Source: Roseburia sp. 1XD42-34 (GTDB lineage Bacteria > Bacillota > Bacilli > Bacillales > Amphibacillaceae). Taken from it: a stretch of DNA of 64,000 bases. The position numbers were made by a program, and so were the translations under genes. Positions 27,411-36,207 of the stretch are shown here, one piece after another. Under the pieces are notes generated by a model. That model saw only the letters and a list, made by a program, of their open reading frames with translations, made no database searches and was not told the DNA's origin. The stretch is from NCBI RefSeq assembly GCF_009917385.1, contig NZ_QWLJ01000015.1:1-64000 (forward strand), read 5' to 3'. Within the stretch, counting starts at the first letter, position 1. Every line of letters begins with the position of its first letter.

Positions 27411-28838
27411 ACCGCTAACCTCTTTTGCCTTTTCGGTATGCAATGGGAGAGATGGTTTTTCTATTTTAGTAATGGTGAATCCAGTATAGGCATAAATAAG
27501 CGCAACAATTGGAACAGTGAAATTTAAAATAGCATAAGGTGCATAGTTAAATGCGTGTACTCCCAATGTTGAGTAAATAAACACCCCACATGTATTCCAA
27601 GGAATAAAGACAGAAGTTAATGTTCCTCCATCTTCTAAAGAACGTGATAAATTTTTTGAATGTAAACCTTTCTTTTTATATACGGTAGCGAACATTCTGG
27701 ATGGAACTACGATAGAGATATACTGTTCTGAGCAGGTTGCATTTGTTAAGAAGGCTGCTCCTAATGTAGAAGCAATCAAATTTCCAGTGGATTTTACTAC
27801 CTTTAATAGTTGATCCATCATCGCTTTTAGCATTCCAGAATACTCCATAATACCACCAAATGTCATTGCAACGATAGTCATCGATACGGTATACATCATA
27901 GACATTAACCCACCGCGATTAAATAATTCGGAAACCATTTCATTGTTCGTATCAATCGTATAACCATTTTGCAACACTTGCAGGGCGTAGGATGAAGCAT
28001 CTCCTTGGATAAATATTTGTGAGAAAAAACCCATGATAATCCCAGTTGCTATGGCTGGGACAGCAGGTACTTTGAGCATAACGAGCACAATGACAAGCAA
28101 TGGGATTAGCAACAGATATGGCGATATGACAAAATTTGTCTGCATATCAGCAATCGTTTGGGCAATCCTTTCGTTTTCAATCGTATCTTTTCCAAAATCT
28201 TTCCCTATGTATGCAAAAACAAGCAAAGCAATGATCAAGCTCGGGACTGTTGTATACAGCATATGTTTAATATGAACGAATAAATCTGTATTTGTCAAAC
28301 CAGAGGCGAGATTCGTAGTATCTGATAACGGGGACATCTTATCTCCAAAATAAGACCCTGAAATGACCGCACCTGCAACCATAGGCGCTGGTATGCCCAT
28401 ACTCATGCCTATTCCCATCCCAGCAACACCAATCGTTCCCATCGTTGCCCAGGAGCTTCCAACCGTTAATGCAACAACACCACAAATAATTGTAATCGTT
28501 ACCAAAAACATAGACGGTGATATAATTTTCAAGCCGTAATAGATCATTGTAGCCACAATACCGCCTCCAATCCATGCGCCAATGGTTAAGCCGACAAGCA
28601 TAATAATAATGATAGCAGGAAGTGCTAATCGTATACCCCGAAACATCATTTCCTCTATTTGTTTCCAAGTATATCCTTGCTTCCAAGCTACAAGTGCAGC
28701 TGTTCCTGTGCCTATAATAAGCGGTATGTGCGGCTCTCCCTGGAAAACGACAATTGTTAACACCATGGCAACAATCATAACGACTAGAGTTATTAGTGCC
28801 CACCAAACGCTAATTTCTTTTTTAGGAATATCAGTCAT
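27408..28838 (-). CDS. nhaC: Na+/H+ antiporter NhaC family
   Basis: A 476-residue membrane protein with about 11-12 hydrophobic segments and NhaC motifs: GSYFGDKMSPLSDTTNLASG (the conserved GDKxSPxSDT box) and FIPWNTCGVF near the C-terminus. It exchanges Na+ for H+ across the cytoplasmic membrane, useful in a halotolerant or alkalitolerant bacterium. Some close relatives exchange malate/lactate instead. The stop codon lies at the end of repeat B copy 6, so its C-terminal tail may have been affected. Confidence 0.9.
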   Translation of the reverse strand: MTDIPKKEISVWWALITLVVMIVAMVLTIVVFQGEPHIPLIIGTGTAALVAWKQGYTWKQIEEMMFRGIRLALPAIIIIMLVGLTIGAWIGGGIVATMIYYGLKIISPSMFLVTITIICGVVALTVGSSWATMGTIGVAGMGIGMSMGIPAPMVAGAVISGSYFGDKMSPLSDTTNLASGLTNTDLFVHIKHMLYTTVPSLIIALLVFAYIGKDFGKDTIENERIAQTIADMQTNFVISPYLLLIPLLVIVLVMLKVPAVPAIATGIIMGFFSQIFIQGDASSYALQVLQNGYTIDTNNEMVSELFNRGGLMSMMYTVSMTIVAMTFGGIMEYSGMLKAMMDQLLKVVKSTGNLIASTLGAAFLTNATCSEQYISIVVPSRMFATVYKKKGLHSKNLSRSLEDGGTLTSVFIPWNTCGVFIYSTLGVHAFNYAPYAILNFTVPIVALIYAYTGFTITKIEKPSLPLHTEKAKEVSG

Positions 28839-29238
28839 GAAGAAGACTCCTTTCCAAATGATGCTTATTTTTAAAAACGATAAAATTCATTTTAATTAGA
28901 AATCGGGAAATTGTCAATTTAATAAAAATATGATGAATAGTGGGGTGGATAATAAACAAGAAATATAGAAGTGAGCAGGGTAGAACACTGAGGTGCTATG
29001 GAATAGAGTTAAATGGAACCTAGCTTCGTTAAACAGTAGCAAAAGAGGGATAATTAAAGCAGCTGATTAAAAAAAACGAACCATAAATCGCCAATTTTGA
29101 ATACGCAAGTTTTAGCGTGGTCATGCGGGAACAGCGGAGCTAAAGGTTCTAAAGGAAAGCAATTTTTATTTTCCAATGAAGCTGAGGAGACTTGCGGAAA
29201 TGAAATATTTGCCATAGCGGTGATATAATTTTTTTTTG
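28839..29238. other. Intergenic region
   Basis: Upstream region of nhaC. AT-rich and without an open frame carrying a ribosome site. No riboswitch motif recognised. Confidence 0.4.
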
Positions 29239-29440
29239 GAACAAAGGCGCAAGCGCCCGTTTAGCAACGTAGCAACTGGAACGAAGCACCTAAAGTTTTA
29301 GGAATCATGGTGAGGATACGAACCAATGATGACTTATCGTAGGGCGATTCGTGAAGTTGCCTAGTTGCTGGGCGATGGAGCCGGACGTGGCTAATCCGTT
29401 TTATCGATATCCAAAAGTAACAAGTTTTATGCTTTCTTAT
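29239..29440 (-). repeat. Repeat A copy 6 (short form, inverted)
   Basis: The only minus-strand copy: GAACAAAGGCGCAAGCGCCC at 29239, then GTTTAGCAACGTAGC, the short-form ATCATGGTGAGGATACG, GTTGCTGGGCG and GCCGGACGTGGC. It ends TTTTATGCTTTCTTAT. It continues into a second A-like left end (29433-29476). Confidence 0.88.
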
Positions 29441-29476
29441 ACTATAAACCAAAAAAACCTTATACTTTCCTATAGT
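29433..29476 (-). repeat. Second A-like left end
   Basis: Reverse complement of the segment at 14198-14245 (about 45 bp, two differences): TATAGTRTAAGAAA and CACTATAGGAAAGTATAAG. It extends repeat A copy 6 outward. Confidence 0.6.
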
Positions 29477-29483
29477 GCAAATA

Positions 29484-29518
29484 AGCCGAACAATTATAAA
29501 AAGATAGTTCGGCTTTTG
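29484..29518 (+). terminator. Stem-loop terminator
   Basis: AGCCGAAC/GTTCGGCT stem, loop AATTATAAAAAGATA, then TTTT. It lies downstream of serA (minus strand) and may work in both directions. Confidence 0.65.
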
Positions 29519-29560
29519 CTATATAGTATGTGCTTATGTCCGGCTATTTAAATAAGCCTT

Positions 29561-31147
29561 TTAAAGATCTATAGAAATGGCATCATGAATTTCTTCTAGC
29601 TGCTTCAAAGCTTCCAGCGCATCCTTTTCAATATGCCGGTCCACAGTCATCACCATAATGGCGTTGCCTCCAATATCTGCACGATCTACCTGCATAGTTG
29701 CAATATTAATATGCTTTGTAGCTAAGAGGCTACCCATTTTACCGATAACACCAGGTTGGTCTTGATGATGAATAACTAAAAGATGCCCTTTTGGTGTTAC
29801 ATCAACGCTATAATGGTCTACTTTAACAATTCTTGGCCCTAACCCGTTAAGCAATGTTCCAGCTACACTTCTCTTTTTGGACTTGGTAACTATTTCGACT
29901 CGAATTAAATTCGTAAAGCCTTGTGTTGAAGAAGTTTTGCTTTCATGAATGGTTACGCCTCTTTTTTCCGCAAGATAAAGTGCATTTACATCATTTACAT
30001 GGTCTCCCAAGTGGCGAGTTAACAGCCCTTTTACCGCATTTCGCGTAATTGGACCAATCTTTGTTTTAGCCACATCTCCAGAATAGTAAAGATTTATCTG
30101 TTCAACGGGCTCATCTGCTAAAAGTATAAGAAACTGACCAAGTTTTTCCGCTAAGAGGAAATAGGGCTCAATTTCACTTAAAGCTTCTCTAGGGATAGAA
30201 GGCAGATTGACTGGATTCCGAACTGCTTCCCCATGCATATAGCGGATTACATCTTCACTCACATCAATAGCGACACTTTCCTGTGCTTCAATCGTACTTG
30301 CACCTAAGTGAGGGGTAGCAATTACTTCAGGTAACTCTAATAGTTGGTGCTCATAAAATGGCTCTTCTTCAAACACGTCGAGAGCAGCTCCAGCTACTTT
30401 TTTAGCTTGGATTGCTTCATACAGTGCTTCCTCATCAATAATTCCGCCTCGAGCGCAATTAATAATCTGAACACCATCTTTCATCGCTTCGAAAGCCTGT
30501 TTGTTTAAAAGATGTCGTGTTTCTTTTAATAATGGTGTATGAATGGTAATAAAATCAGCATGCTGATACACGTCTTCTAGGTTCCCTTTTTTAATTCCTA
30601 ATTTATTTGCCTGATCTTCACTTAAAAACGGATCGTAAGCTATAATGTTCATACGCTGCCCCCTTGCTCGATAAGCAACTTCTGCGCCGATTCGACCAAG
30701 GCCGATAATACCTAATGTCTTATTTTTTAGTTCGATGCCAATATATTTTTTTCGGTTCCACTGTCTGTTTTTGAGAGACAGATAAGCTTGTGGAATTTTT
30801 CTAGACAGAGCCATCATCATTGCCATTGTGTGTTCAGCAGCGGAATTTGTATTTCCGTTCGGTGCATTGACCACAATGATTCCATGCTCTGTAGCAGCAT
30901 CTAAATCGATATTATCGACACCTACACCAGCTCTACCAACGATTTTTAAATTCGATGCTTTCGTAATAAGATCACGGGTTACCTGTGTTTGACTTCGTAC
31001 TAATAGTGCATCGTAATCGGAGATTCGTTCAAGCAGTTCTTGATTTGTCCATTCTGTCCCAAAATCAAGATGAATTTCGTCTGATTCCAGTAATGGTGTA
31101 ATTCCTTCTTCACTCAAAGGATCTGCTATTAATACTCTAAATCCCAT
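29561..31147 (-). CDS. serA: D-3-phosphoglycerate dehydrogenase
   Basis: A 528-residue long-type SerA: catalytic and NAD-binding domains (LGIIGLGRIGAEVAYRARG; INCARGGIIDEEAL; ATPHLGAST with the catalytic histidine), an intervening ASB domain, and a C-terminal ACT domain (LLVIHHQDQPGVIGKMGSLL) for serine feedback. It makes 3-phosphohydroxypyruvate, first step of serine synthesis. The start complementary to 31145-31147 has GGGAGGAAG upstream; five codons of the longer frame are discarded. The class V aminotransferase gene lies just upstream in the same direction. Confidence 0.95.
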   Translation of the reverse strand: MGFRVLIADPLSEEGITPLLESDEIHLDFGTEWTNQELLERISDYDALLVRSQTQVTRDLITKASNLKIVGRAGVGVDNIDLDAATEHGIIVVNAPNGNTNSAAEHTMAMMMALSRKIPQAYLSLKNRQWNRKKYIGIELKNKTLGIIGLGRIGAEVAYRARGQRMNIIAYDPFLSEDQANKLGIKKGNLEDVYQHADFITIHTPLLKETRHLLNKQAFEAMKDGVQIINCARGGIIDEEALYEAIQAKKVAGAALDVFEEEPFYEHQLLELPEVIATPHLGASTIEAQESVAIDVSEDVIRYMHGEAVRNPVNLPSIPREALSEIEPYFLLAEKLGQFLILLADEPVEQINLYYSGDVAKTKIGPITRNAVKGLLTRHLGDHVNDVNALYLAEKRGVTIHESKTSSTQGFTNLIRVEIVTKSKKRSVAGTLLNGLGPRIVKVDHYSVDVTPKGHLLVIHHQDQPGVIGKMGSLLATKHINIATMQVDRADIGGNAIMVMTVDRHIEKDALEALKQLEEIHDAISIDL

Positions 31148-31335
31148 CTCTCTTCCTCCCAATAGAATTCGTTTTACAATAGATGTACTTTATTAACCCA
31201 ATTAAAAAGATTGCTAACTTCCAAGATATGATTACATCTTAGAAGAAATAAGTAACTCTATAAAAATGTTGTTGAATGTATTTATAAAATATATAAGAAA
31301 TAGTCACTTTAATAGGTAGCAGAAATATAATAGCT

Positions 31336-32490
31336 TCAAAGCTTCATTTCTAAATAAGCCATTTGCGCTGCTTTTACTCCTGCACCTAAATCGATTGTTT
31401 TGCCAATTTGCTGGAGACCAATTTCAATAATGCCTATCACTTGTAATATATCAGCTTGAGAACAATAGCCCATATGACCAATTCGAAAAATTTTCCCTTT
31501 TAAATGTTGCTGCCCTCCCGCTAAGGTTAACCCGAAATTCGTTTTGACAACTTTTCTTAATTCTTCAGCTGCAAAGTCGTCTGGTTTCACAGCAGTAACT
31601 GTCGGTGAAGCATGAACATCTGCGGTCAGTAATGGAATAGATAAAGCTTTAAAAGCTGCTCTCGTCATAACTTTCATTGTTTCATGGCGCTCGAAAATAG
31701 AATGAAGTCCTTCTGCGTCCATTAAAGCTAAAGCTTGTTTTAATCCTTGCAACAAAGAAACAGCCGGTGTAAATGGAGTTGAGTCTTCTTGAAGCTTATC
31801 ACGATATTTTCGCATATCTAAATAAAATCTGGCATGTGGATTTGCTTCAATGACTTTCCATGCGCGGTTACTGGCGGCTATAAAGGCAAGCCCCGCTGGC
31901 AACATCATCGCCTTTTGCGATCCTGTAACAACGATATCCAACCCCCATTCATCCATCTTTGTTTCGGCTCCTCCAACACAAGATACCCCATCGACAATGA
32001 ATAAAGCATCGGATTCACGGTGAACTACCTCGGCTAGTTCCTTAATGGGGTTTAAAACGGCTGTAGAAGTTTCACAAAAAGTCGCAAATACAGCTTTTAC
32101 GTTGGGCAATTTTTGTAATAAAACTGCCAATTGTTCCGGTTCAGCACCCTCTCCCCAAGTGACTTCGTATTTATGTACTTTCATGTGATATTCATCACAA
32201 ATTTTAGTAAAACGATCGCCGAATGCTCCTGTAACAATAATGAGCACTTCCTCCCCGGGCTGAACGGCATTTACAACCGCGGTTTCCAGTGCTGCAGTAC
32301 CACTTGCGGTATAAATCAATACATCTTCTTGTGTGCCGAAAATAGGCTTCAGTGTTTCTTTTACTGTGTTTATTAGTTCTTTCATTTCTTGTCCGCGATG
32401 ACCAATCATTGGTTGGGACATTGCGCGTTGGACACTAGGTGGAATAGGTGTAGGTCCAGGAATTCGAAGTAGTTGTTTATCAGCTTGCAT
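31336..32490 (-). CDS. Class V aminotransferase (alanine-glyoxylate/serine type)
   Basis: A 384-residue PLP enzyme. It has the N-terminal RIPGPTPIPPSVQRAM, IVDGVSCVGGAETKMDEWG, and the PLP lysine K193 in VTGSQKAMMLPAG. The family covers alanine-glyoxylate, serine-pyruvate and (S)-ureidoglycine aminotransferases. Lying directly upstream of serA, 188 bp apart and in the same direction, it is a candidate for the phosphoserine aminotransferase step in place of classical SerC. That role is inferred from context. The ATG has AAAGGAG upstream. Confidence 0.85.
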   Translation of the reverse strand: MQADKQLLRIPGPTPIPPSVQRAMSQPMIGHRGQEMKELINTVKETLKPIFGTQEDVLIYTASGTAALETAVVNAVQPGEEVLIIVTGAFGDRFTKICDEYHMKVHKYEVTWGEGAEPEQLAVLLQKLPNVKAVFATFCETSTAVLNPIKELAEVVHRESDALFIVDGVSCVGGAETKMDEWGLDIVVTGSQKAMMLPAGLAFIAASNRAWKVIEANPHARFYLDMRKYRDKLQEDSTPFTPAVSLLQGLKQALALMDAEGLHSIFERHETMKVMTRAAFKALSIPLLTADVHASPTVTAVKPDDFAAEELRKVVKTNFGLTLAGGQQHLKGKIFRIGHMGYCSQADILQVIGIIEIGLQQIGKTIDLGAGVKAAQMAYLEMKL

Positions 32491-32753
32491 GGTTTTCTCC
32501 TTTCAATATGGATAAAATTCGTTGTGTTTTTTTCTGAATAATAGTTTACAGCATAGCAGAACTTTGCATATTGTCAATAAATTTAAGCTATTTGTTAACT
32601 AAAATTATTGTTTTAGGATGATTTGTGCTAATTGCTAAAGTTGTATCTTAGGGATATGATATAGCTATGCAATATTTTTTTTCGTTGGATTAGGAATATA
32701 AAACGAGATGGCTCCAAGCTTTTTTACTACAAATAGGCTGACGAGGTGTAACC

Positions 32754-33521
32754 ATGAAATTTGTGTTTGATTTGGATGGAACAATTTGTTTTAAAGGAAA
32801 GCCTCTTTCTAATGGTATTGTCCAATGTCTAAAAGATTTACATAAGGAAGATGTTATGTTTGCATCTGCCAGACCAATAAGGGATATGCTTCCCGTTCTA
32901 CCAAACGATTTTCATTCCTATACACTTATTGGCGGAAATGGGTCATTAATTTGTAAAAACGGCAAGTTATTGCATGCACGAACATTTACAAATGATCAGC
33001 TACAGACGATTTTACAATTAATAGAGGAACAAGAAGCTACCTTCCTTATAGATGGTGAATGGAATTATGCTTATACAGGACCAAAAGATCATCCTATTGT
33101 TAACCATATCGATCAAGGGAAATTGGCACAACGAGTCTCTGTTGAACAATTATCATCTGTAGTGAAAGTATTAATCGTTACTATGAATGATTACGTCACC
33201 TTTGTCGATCAATTACAACAATTGGATATAACGGTTCACGAACATTGTAACGAACGCCTCATTGACTTAAGTCCGAATCATATTCATAAATGGAATGCTT
33301 TACAAACATTAGGAATTACCGAGAACAGCTATATTGCTTTTGGAAATGATGCAAATGATATCTCCATGTTTCAGCACGCTGCTTACGCGGTGATGATTGA
33401 TTACCATGATCGTTTAGCTCCATTTGCTGATGAACAGATCGCTTATCAACCGAATGGGGAGCAGGCGATCGTGGATAAAATTCGAGCATTAGCACAAACA
33501 GGTACGCTGAAAACGAACTAA
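32754..33521 (+). CDS. HAD phosphatase, Cof-type
   Basis: A 255-residue HAD-superfamily IIB protein. Motif I is FVFDLDGTICF (D6, D8), GGNGSLI is a typical Cof-family turn, and motif IV is FGNDANDISMF. A C2 cap lies between. Family members dephosphorylate sugar phosphates, nucleotides or cofactors such as FMN and PLP. The ATG follows GAGGTG. It diverges from the aminotransferase; exact substrate unknown. Confidence 0.87.
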   Translation: MKFVFDLDGTICFKGKPLSNGIVQCLKDLHKEDVMFASARPIRDMLPVLPNDFHSYTLIGGNGSLICKNGKLLHARTFTNDQLQTILQLIEEQEATFLIDGEWNYAYTGPKDHPIVNHIDQGKLAQRVSVEQLSSVVKVLIVTMNDYVTFVDQLQQLDITVHEHCNERLIDLSPNHIHKWNALQTLGITENSYIAFGNDANDISMFQHAAYAVMIDYHDRLAPFADEQIAYQPNGEQAIVDKIRALAQTGTLKTN

Positions 33522-33573
33522 TTATATATGGACTGCGGGTTAATGCGGATTGGGGGCTTGTCCGTCTTTTTAA

Positions 33574-33840
33574 TGATCTAGGAAATTATAAAATTTTGCA
33601 GCTGTGAATAAACTTACTAAGTTATTTAGCCACGTCGGGCGTAAGCACACAGCAACTAGGCGACTTCACGAATCGCCCTCCGATAAGTCATCATTGGTTC
33701 GTGGTTAAGAGGAAGGCCGACTAACAACGGGCTTGCCGCCCTACGTCGGCATACTCCTGTTGCAGGAGCATGATTCCTAAAGCTTTAGTCGATTCGCTCC
33801 AGTCGCTACGTTGCTAAACGGGCGCCCCACGCCTTTGTTC
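33574..33840 (+). repeat. Repeat A copy 7 (full length)
   Basis: A full copy from GATCTAGGAAATTATAAAAT to ACGCCTTTGTTC. The left end resembles copy 1 (AGCTGTGAATAAACTTAC). It contains GGCCGACTAACAACGGGC, GTCGGCATACTCCTG and GCTACGTTGCTAAACGGGCG. Confidence 0.9.
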
Positions 33841-33902
33841 TTCGTTTGATAATGGATATAATAAAAATAAAGTCATAGTTTAGATGTAGGGAGAAAGGAC
33901 AT

Positions 33903-34601
33903 ATGTACAAAAACTCAGAACGGTTTTTAACCTCTTTTAATCGAATAGAAAAAATGCTTCGCTCGTTAATGATACATAAAAAAGATGCTAGCTTTTCCAA
34001 GGCAGTAAAGATTTTACGAAATTCAAACGCATTAGTGCGTCAATATAGTGATGATCTGCTTGAATTTGCAGAGCTTCGTAATGCAATCGTTCATAATAAA
34101 GTGGACATGTCCTATGCAATAGCAGAACCACACGATGAAATTGTTGAAAAAATAGAGGTTATTGAAGAGGAACTGCGAAAGCCTAAGCTCGTTACTCCAA
34201 CGTTTGAGAAGTATGTGTATTGCTTTCAAAGTGATAACGAATTAAGTAAATTATTAAAAGTAATCCATGAAAAGAAATTATCTAAGTTTCCTATTTATGA
34301 AAGCAAGACGTACCAGGGGCTACTTACACAAAAAGGAATTACCAATTGGTTGGCAAATATTGACCAGCGTGGGGAAACTCTTAAAAGCACTTATCAATTA
34401 AAGGATATTCTACCTTTTGAAAACAATGAAAATTCCCGATTTATTGCTCAAGATACAACGTTGTATGAGGCCATTGAATTATTCAAAGAGCACACAAGTA
34501 GAGGCAAGCGTTTAGAAGCGTTACTTATAACAACGGATGGTGAACCTTCTTCTCGTTTATTAGGAATTATAACGGCATGGGATATATTAGAGATCTCGTA
34601 A
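33903..34601 (+). CDS. HEPN-like motif protein with C-terminal CBS pair
   Basis: A 232-residue cytosolic protein in two parts. Residues 1-95 are helical and contain FAELRNAIVHNK, in which R59-N60-xxx-H64 matches the RNxxxH catalytic motif of HEPN ribonucleases. Residues 97-232 form a CBS pair (FPIYESKTYQGLLTQKGITN; LEALLITTDGEPSSRLLGII), a domain that binds adenine nucleotides. It starts at ATG 33903 after GGGAGAAAGG. It would be a nucleotide-sensing HEPN protein; no antitoxin gene is adjacent. The CBS part is confident, the HEPN part is a motif-level inference. Confidence 0.75.
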   Translation: MYKNSERFLTSFNRIEKMLRSLMIHKKDASFSKAVKILRNSNALVRQYSDDLLEFAELRNAIVHNKVDMSYAIAEPHDEIVEKIEVIEEELRKPKLVTPTFEKYVYCFQSDNELSKLLKVIHEKKLSKFPIYESKTYQGLLTQKGITNWLANIDQRGETLKSTYQLKDILPFENNENSRFIAQDTTLYEAIELFKEHTSRGKRLEALLITTDGEPSSRLLGIITAWDILEIS

Positions 34602-34697
34602 AACGAATTTTTTAACACTTAGGTTTCAAAAGCTCCTAGAATTTTACCTTTTTTCTAATCTGAACTACAGATTTCACTCATAGAAAGTGGTGAATAA

Positions 34698-35312
34698 ATG
34701 ACATTCGTATCGATTGATTTTGAAACTGCAAATGAAAAACGGACAAGCCCTTGCGCAGTTGGTATTGTCGTCTCTAATGGACTACAAATAGTAGATGAAT
34801 ATTATAGCTTAATCAATCCACTGACAGATTTTCGAAGTATGAATATGAAAATACATGGTATTACGCCAGAGCATGTCCGATATGCTCCAACGTTTTCTGA
34901 TATTTGGCCAATCCTCCAAACATATTTACAGCAAGGCATGGTTATTGCACACAATGCTAGCTTTGATATGAGTGTCTTAAGACATACATTAGATCATTTT
35001 CAATTAGCTTACCCAGATCTGGGCTATCTTTGCACAGTGATGCTTTCGAAACAACTATGGCCGCAACTACATAATCACAAATTAGATACTTTGGCAGCAT
35101 ACCATCAAATTCCTTTCGATCATCACCACGCTTTAGAAGACGCACGTGTAGCAGCGAAGCTTCTTTCAAAAGCGTTACACGAAAGTGGACAACATACGGT
35201 CGAGGGGTTATTGACAGCTTGCTTGATCCAAAGTGGCAAGATTTTCCAGCGTGGCTATACACCGCCTAAGAAAAAGAAATCGTATCAACGTAAACGCATC
35301 TATCTTTCCTAA
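34698..35312 (+). CDS. DnaQ-like 3'-5' exonuclease
   Basis: A 204-residue DEDDh exonuclease. ExoI motif VSIDFET (D7, E9), ExoII HNASFDMSVL (D90) and ExoIII HALEDA (H144, D148) are intact. It resembles Bacillales stand-alone epsilon-type exonucleases acting on single-stranded DNA or RNA ends. The last 40 residues are basic (PPKKKKSYQRKRI) and may contact nucleic acid. The ATG follows AAAGTGGTG. Confidence 0.9.
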   Translation: MTFVSIDFETANEKRTSPCAVGIVVSNGLQIVDEYYSLINPLTDFRSMNMKIHGITPEHVRYAPTFSDIWPILQTYLQQGMVIAHNASFDMSVLRHTLDHFQLAYPDLGYLCTVMLSKQLWPQLHNHKLDTLAAYHQIPFDHHHALEDARVAAKLLSKALHESGQHTVEGLLTACLIQSGKIFQRGYTPPKKKKSYQRKRIYLS

Positions 35313-35403
35313 ATACCCCGCCTTTGTTTACTGGTCATATAAAGCAAAAAAGCTGCATATGAAATGTGTCACTAGATCACAATAATACGTGGAGGTGTGG
35401 TCT

Positions 35404-35544
35404 ATGAAAAGTGAAAATAATTCATATAGTAAAAAACGTGTTCAAAGCAGTGTAAACCCTCAAGGCTTGACAGAGGATGAAAAAGATCAACGTCCGAAGT
35501 CACAGCTTGAAGACAGGGCGAAAAAGAAAAATACAAAGATTTAG
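35404..35544 (+). CDS. Small hydrophilic protein, 46 residues
   Basis: The ATG at 35404 follows a strong GGAGGTGTGG site. The product starts MKSENNSYSKKRVQSSVNPQ, continues GLTEDEKDQRPKSQ, and ends in a lysine-rich tail at TAG 35542-35544. It is very polar and probably disordered, like small stress- or spore-related proteins of Bacillaceae, but I cannot name the family. It lies 91 bp after the exonuclease gene. Confidence 0.6.
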   Translation: MKSENNSYSKKRVQSSVNPQGLTEDEKDQRPKSQLEDRAKKKNTKI

Positions 35545-35747
35545 AACAAGATATAGGGGCATTATTTTCTGATGTACGATGGGTGAAAATACTCGTTAAA
35601 TGAGAGGGGTCGAAGCTTGTCAGAGTAAGAAAATAAATCTTGGTTCCTTTTTTAAAGTTTATTAATGCACCTATGCACAAATGTGAACAGCTTATGAAAA
35701 ACAAGTGTACTTCTATGTAGAAGTAGCTTCATTAGTTACCTTTCTCA

Positions 35748-35775
35748 TTGAATTTTTATTGGATGGTGGTATAAT
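35748..35775 (+). promoter_or_regulatory. Promoter of the 6S-like RNA
   Basis: TTGAAT (35748-35753), a 16-bp spacer and a perfect TATAAT (35770-35775), about 7 bp before the predicted RNA start. Confidence 0.7.
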
Positions 35776-35781
35776 AAATTT

Positions 35782-36015
35782 ACAAGCTGCAATGTACGTA
35801 TTTCATTAAGTTTTAACCTCTAATGAATGAATAGGGAGTTTTATATCGGAGTTTTAATGTCGTGCCGTCTTTGAGCGGAAGACAGAACAGCTTCTGCAAA
35901 CACCCACTTGGCGAAGTGGTGGTTTAAAACTTTTTATTACAAATACGGCAATTGTGGCCTGTAAAGCAAATAATTCAGTCGACCAGTTCTTTTTTAATGG
36001 AACTGGTCGTTTTAA
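35782..36015 (+). ncRNA. ssrS: Probable 6S RNA
   Basis: A transcript with its own promoter and terminator and no reading frame. A long closing stem is visible: GC..CAAT..GTATTT and AAGTTTTAACC on the 5' side pair with GGTTTAAAACTT, AAATAC, ATTG and GC on the 3' side. They enclose a large central region with local hairpins (CACCCACTT/AAGTGGTG). This stem, bubble and apical-hairpin layout and the GTTTTAACCT start resemble Firmicutes 6S RNA, which traps sigma-A RNA polymerase. Identification is by layout and recalled motifs only. Confidence 0.6.
35979..36015 (+). terminator. Terminator of the 6S-like RNA
   Basis: GACCAGTTC/GAACTGGTC stem, loop TTTTTTAATG, then TTTT. Confidence 0.8.
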
Positions 36016-36207
36016 TTTGGAAAAAATTTGATTAGGTGCTGATGGTGTCGTTTTTTTTATAAATTAAGAAAGCTTACCGTTAGCGCATGAGCAAACTAAG
36101 GAGTTAGAATGGTGGTACGAAATTTTTCACTTCCGTTAGACAAACTGACCAAGTATATTCAATTTTACAAGTTGTAGATAAGATACTCGATAGTATGGGG
36201 AAAATTG

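Noticed and set aside
35402..35704. Minus-strand 100-residue open frame
   Set aside because: It is antisense to the 46-residue gene at 35404, which has a strong ribosome site. The minus frame has none and is rich in Phe/Ser/His as shadow frames are.
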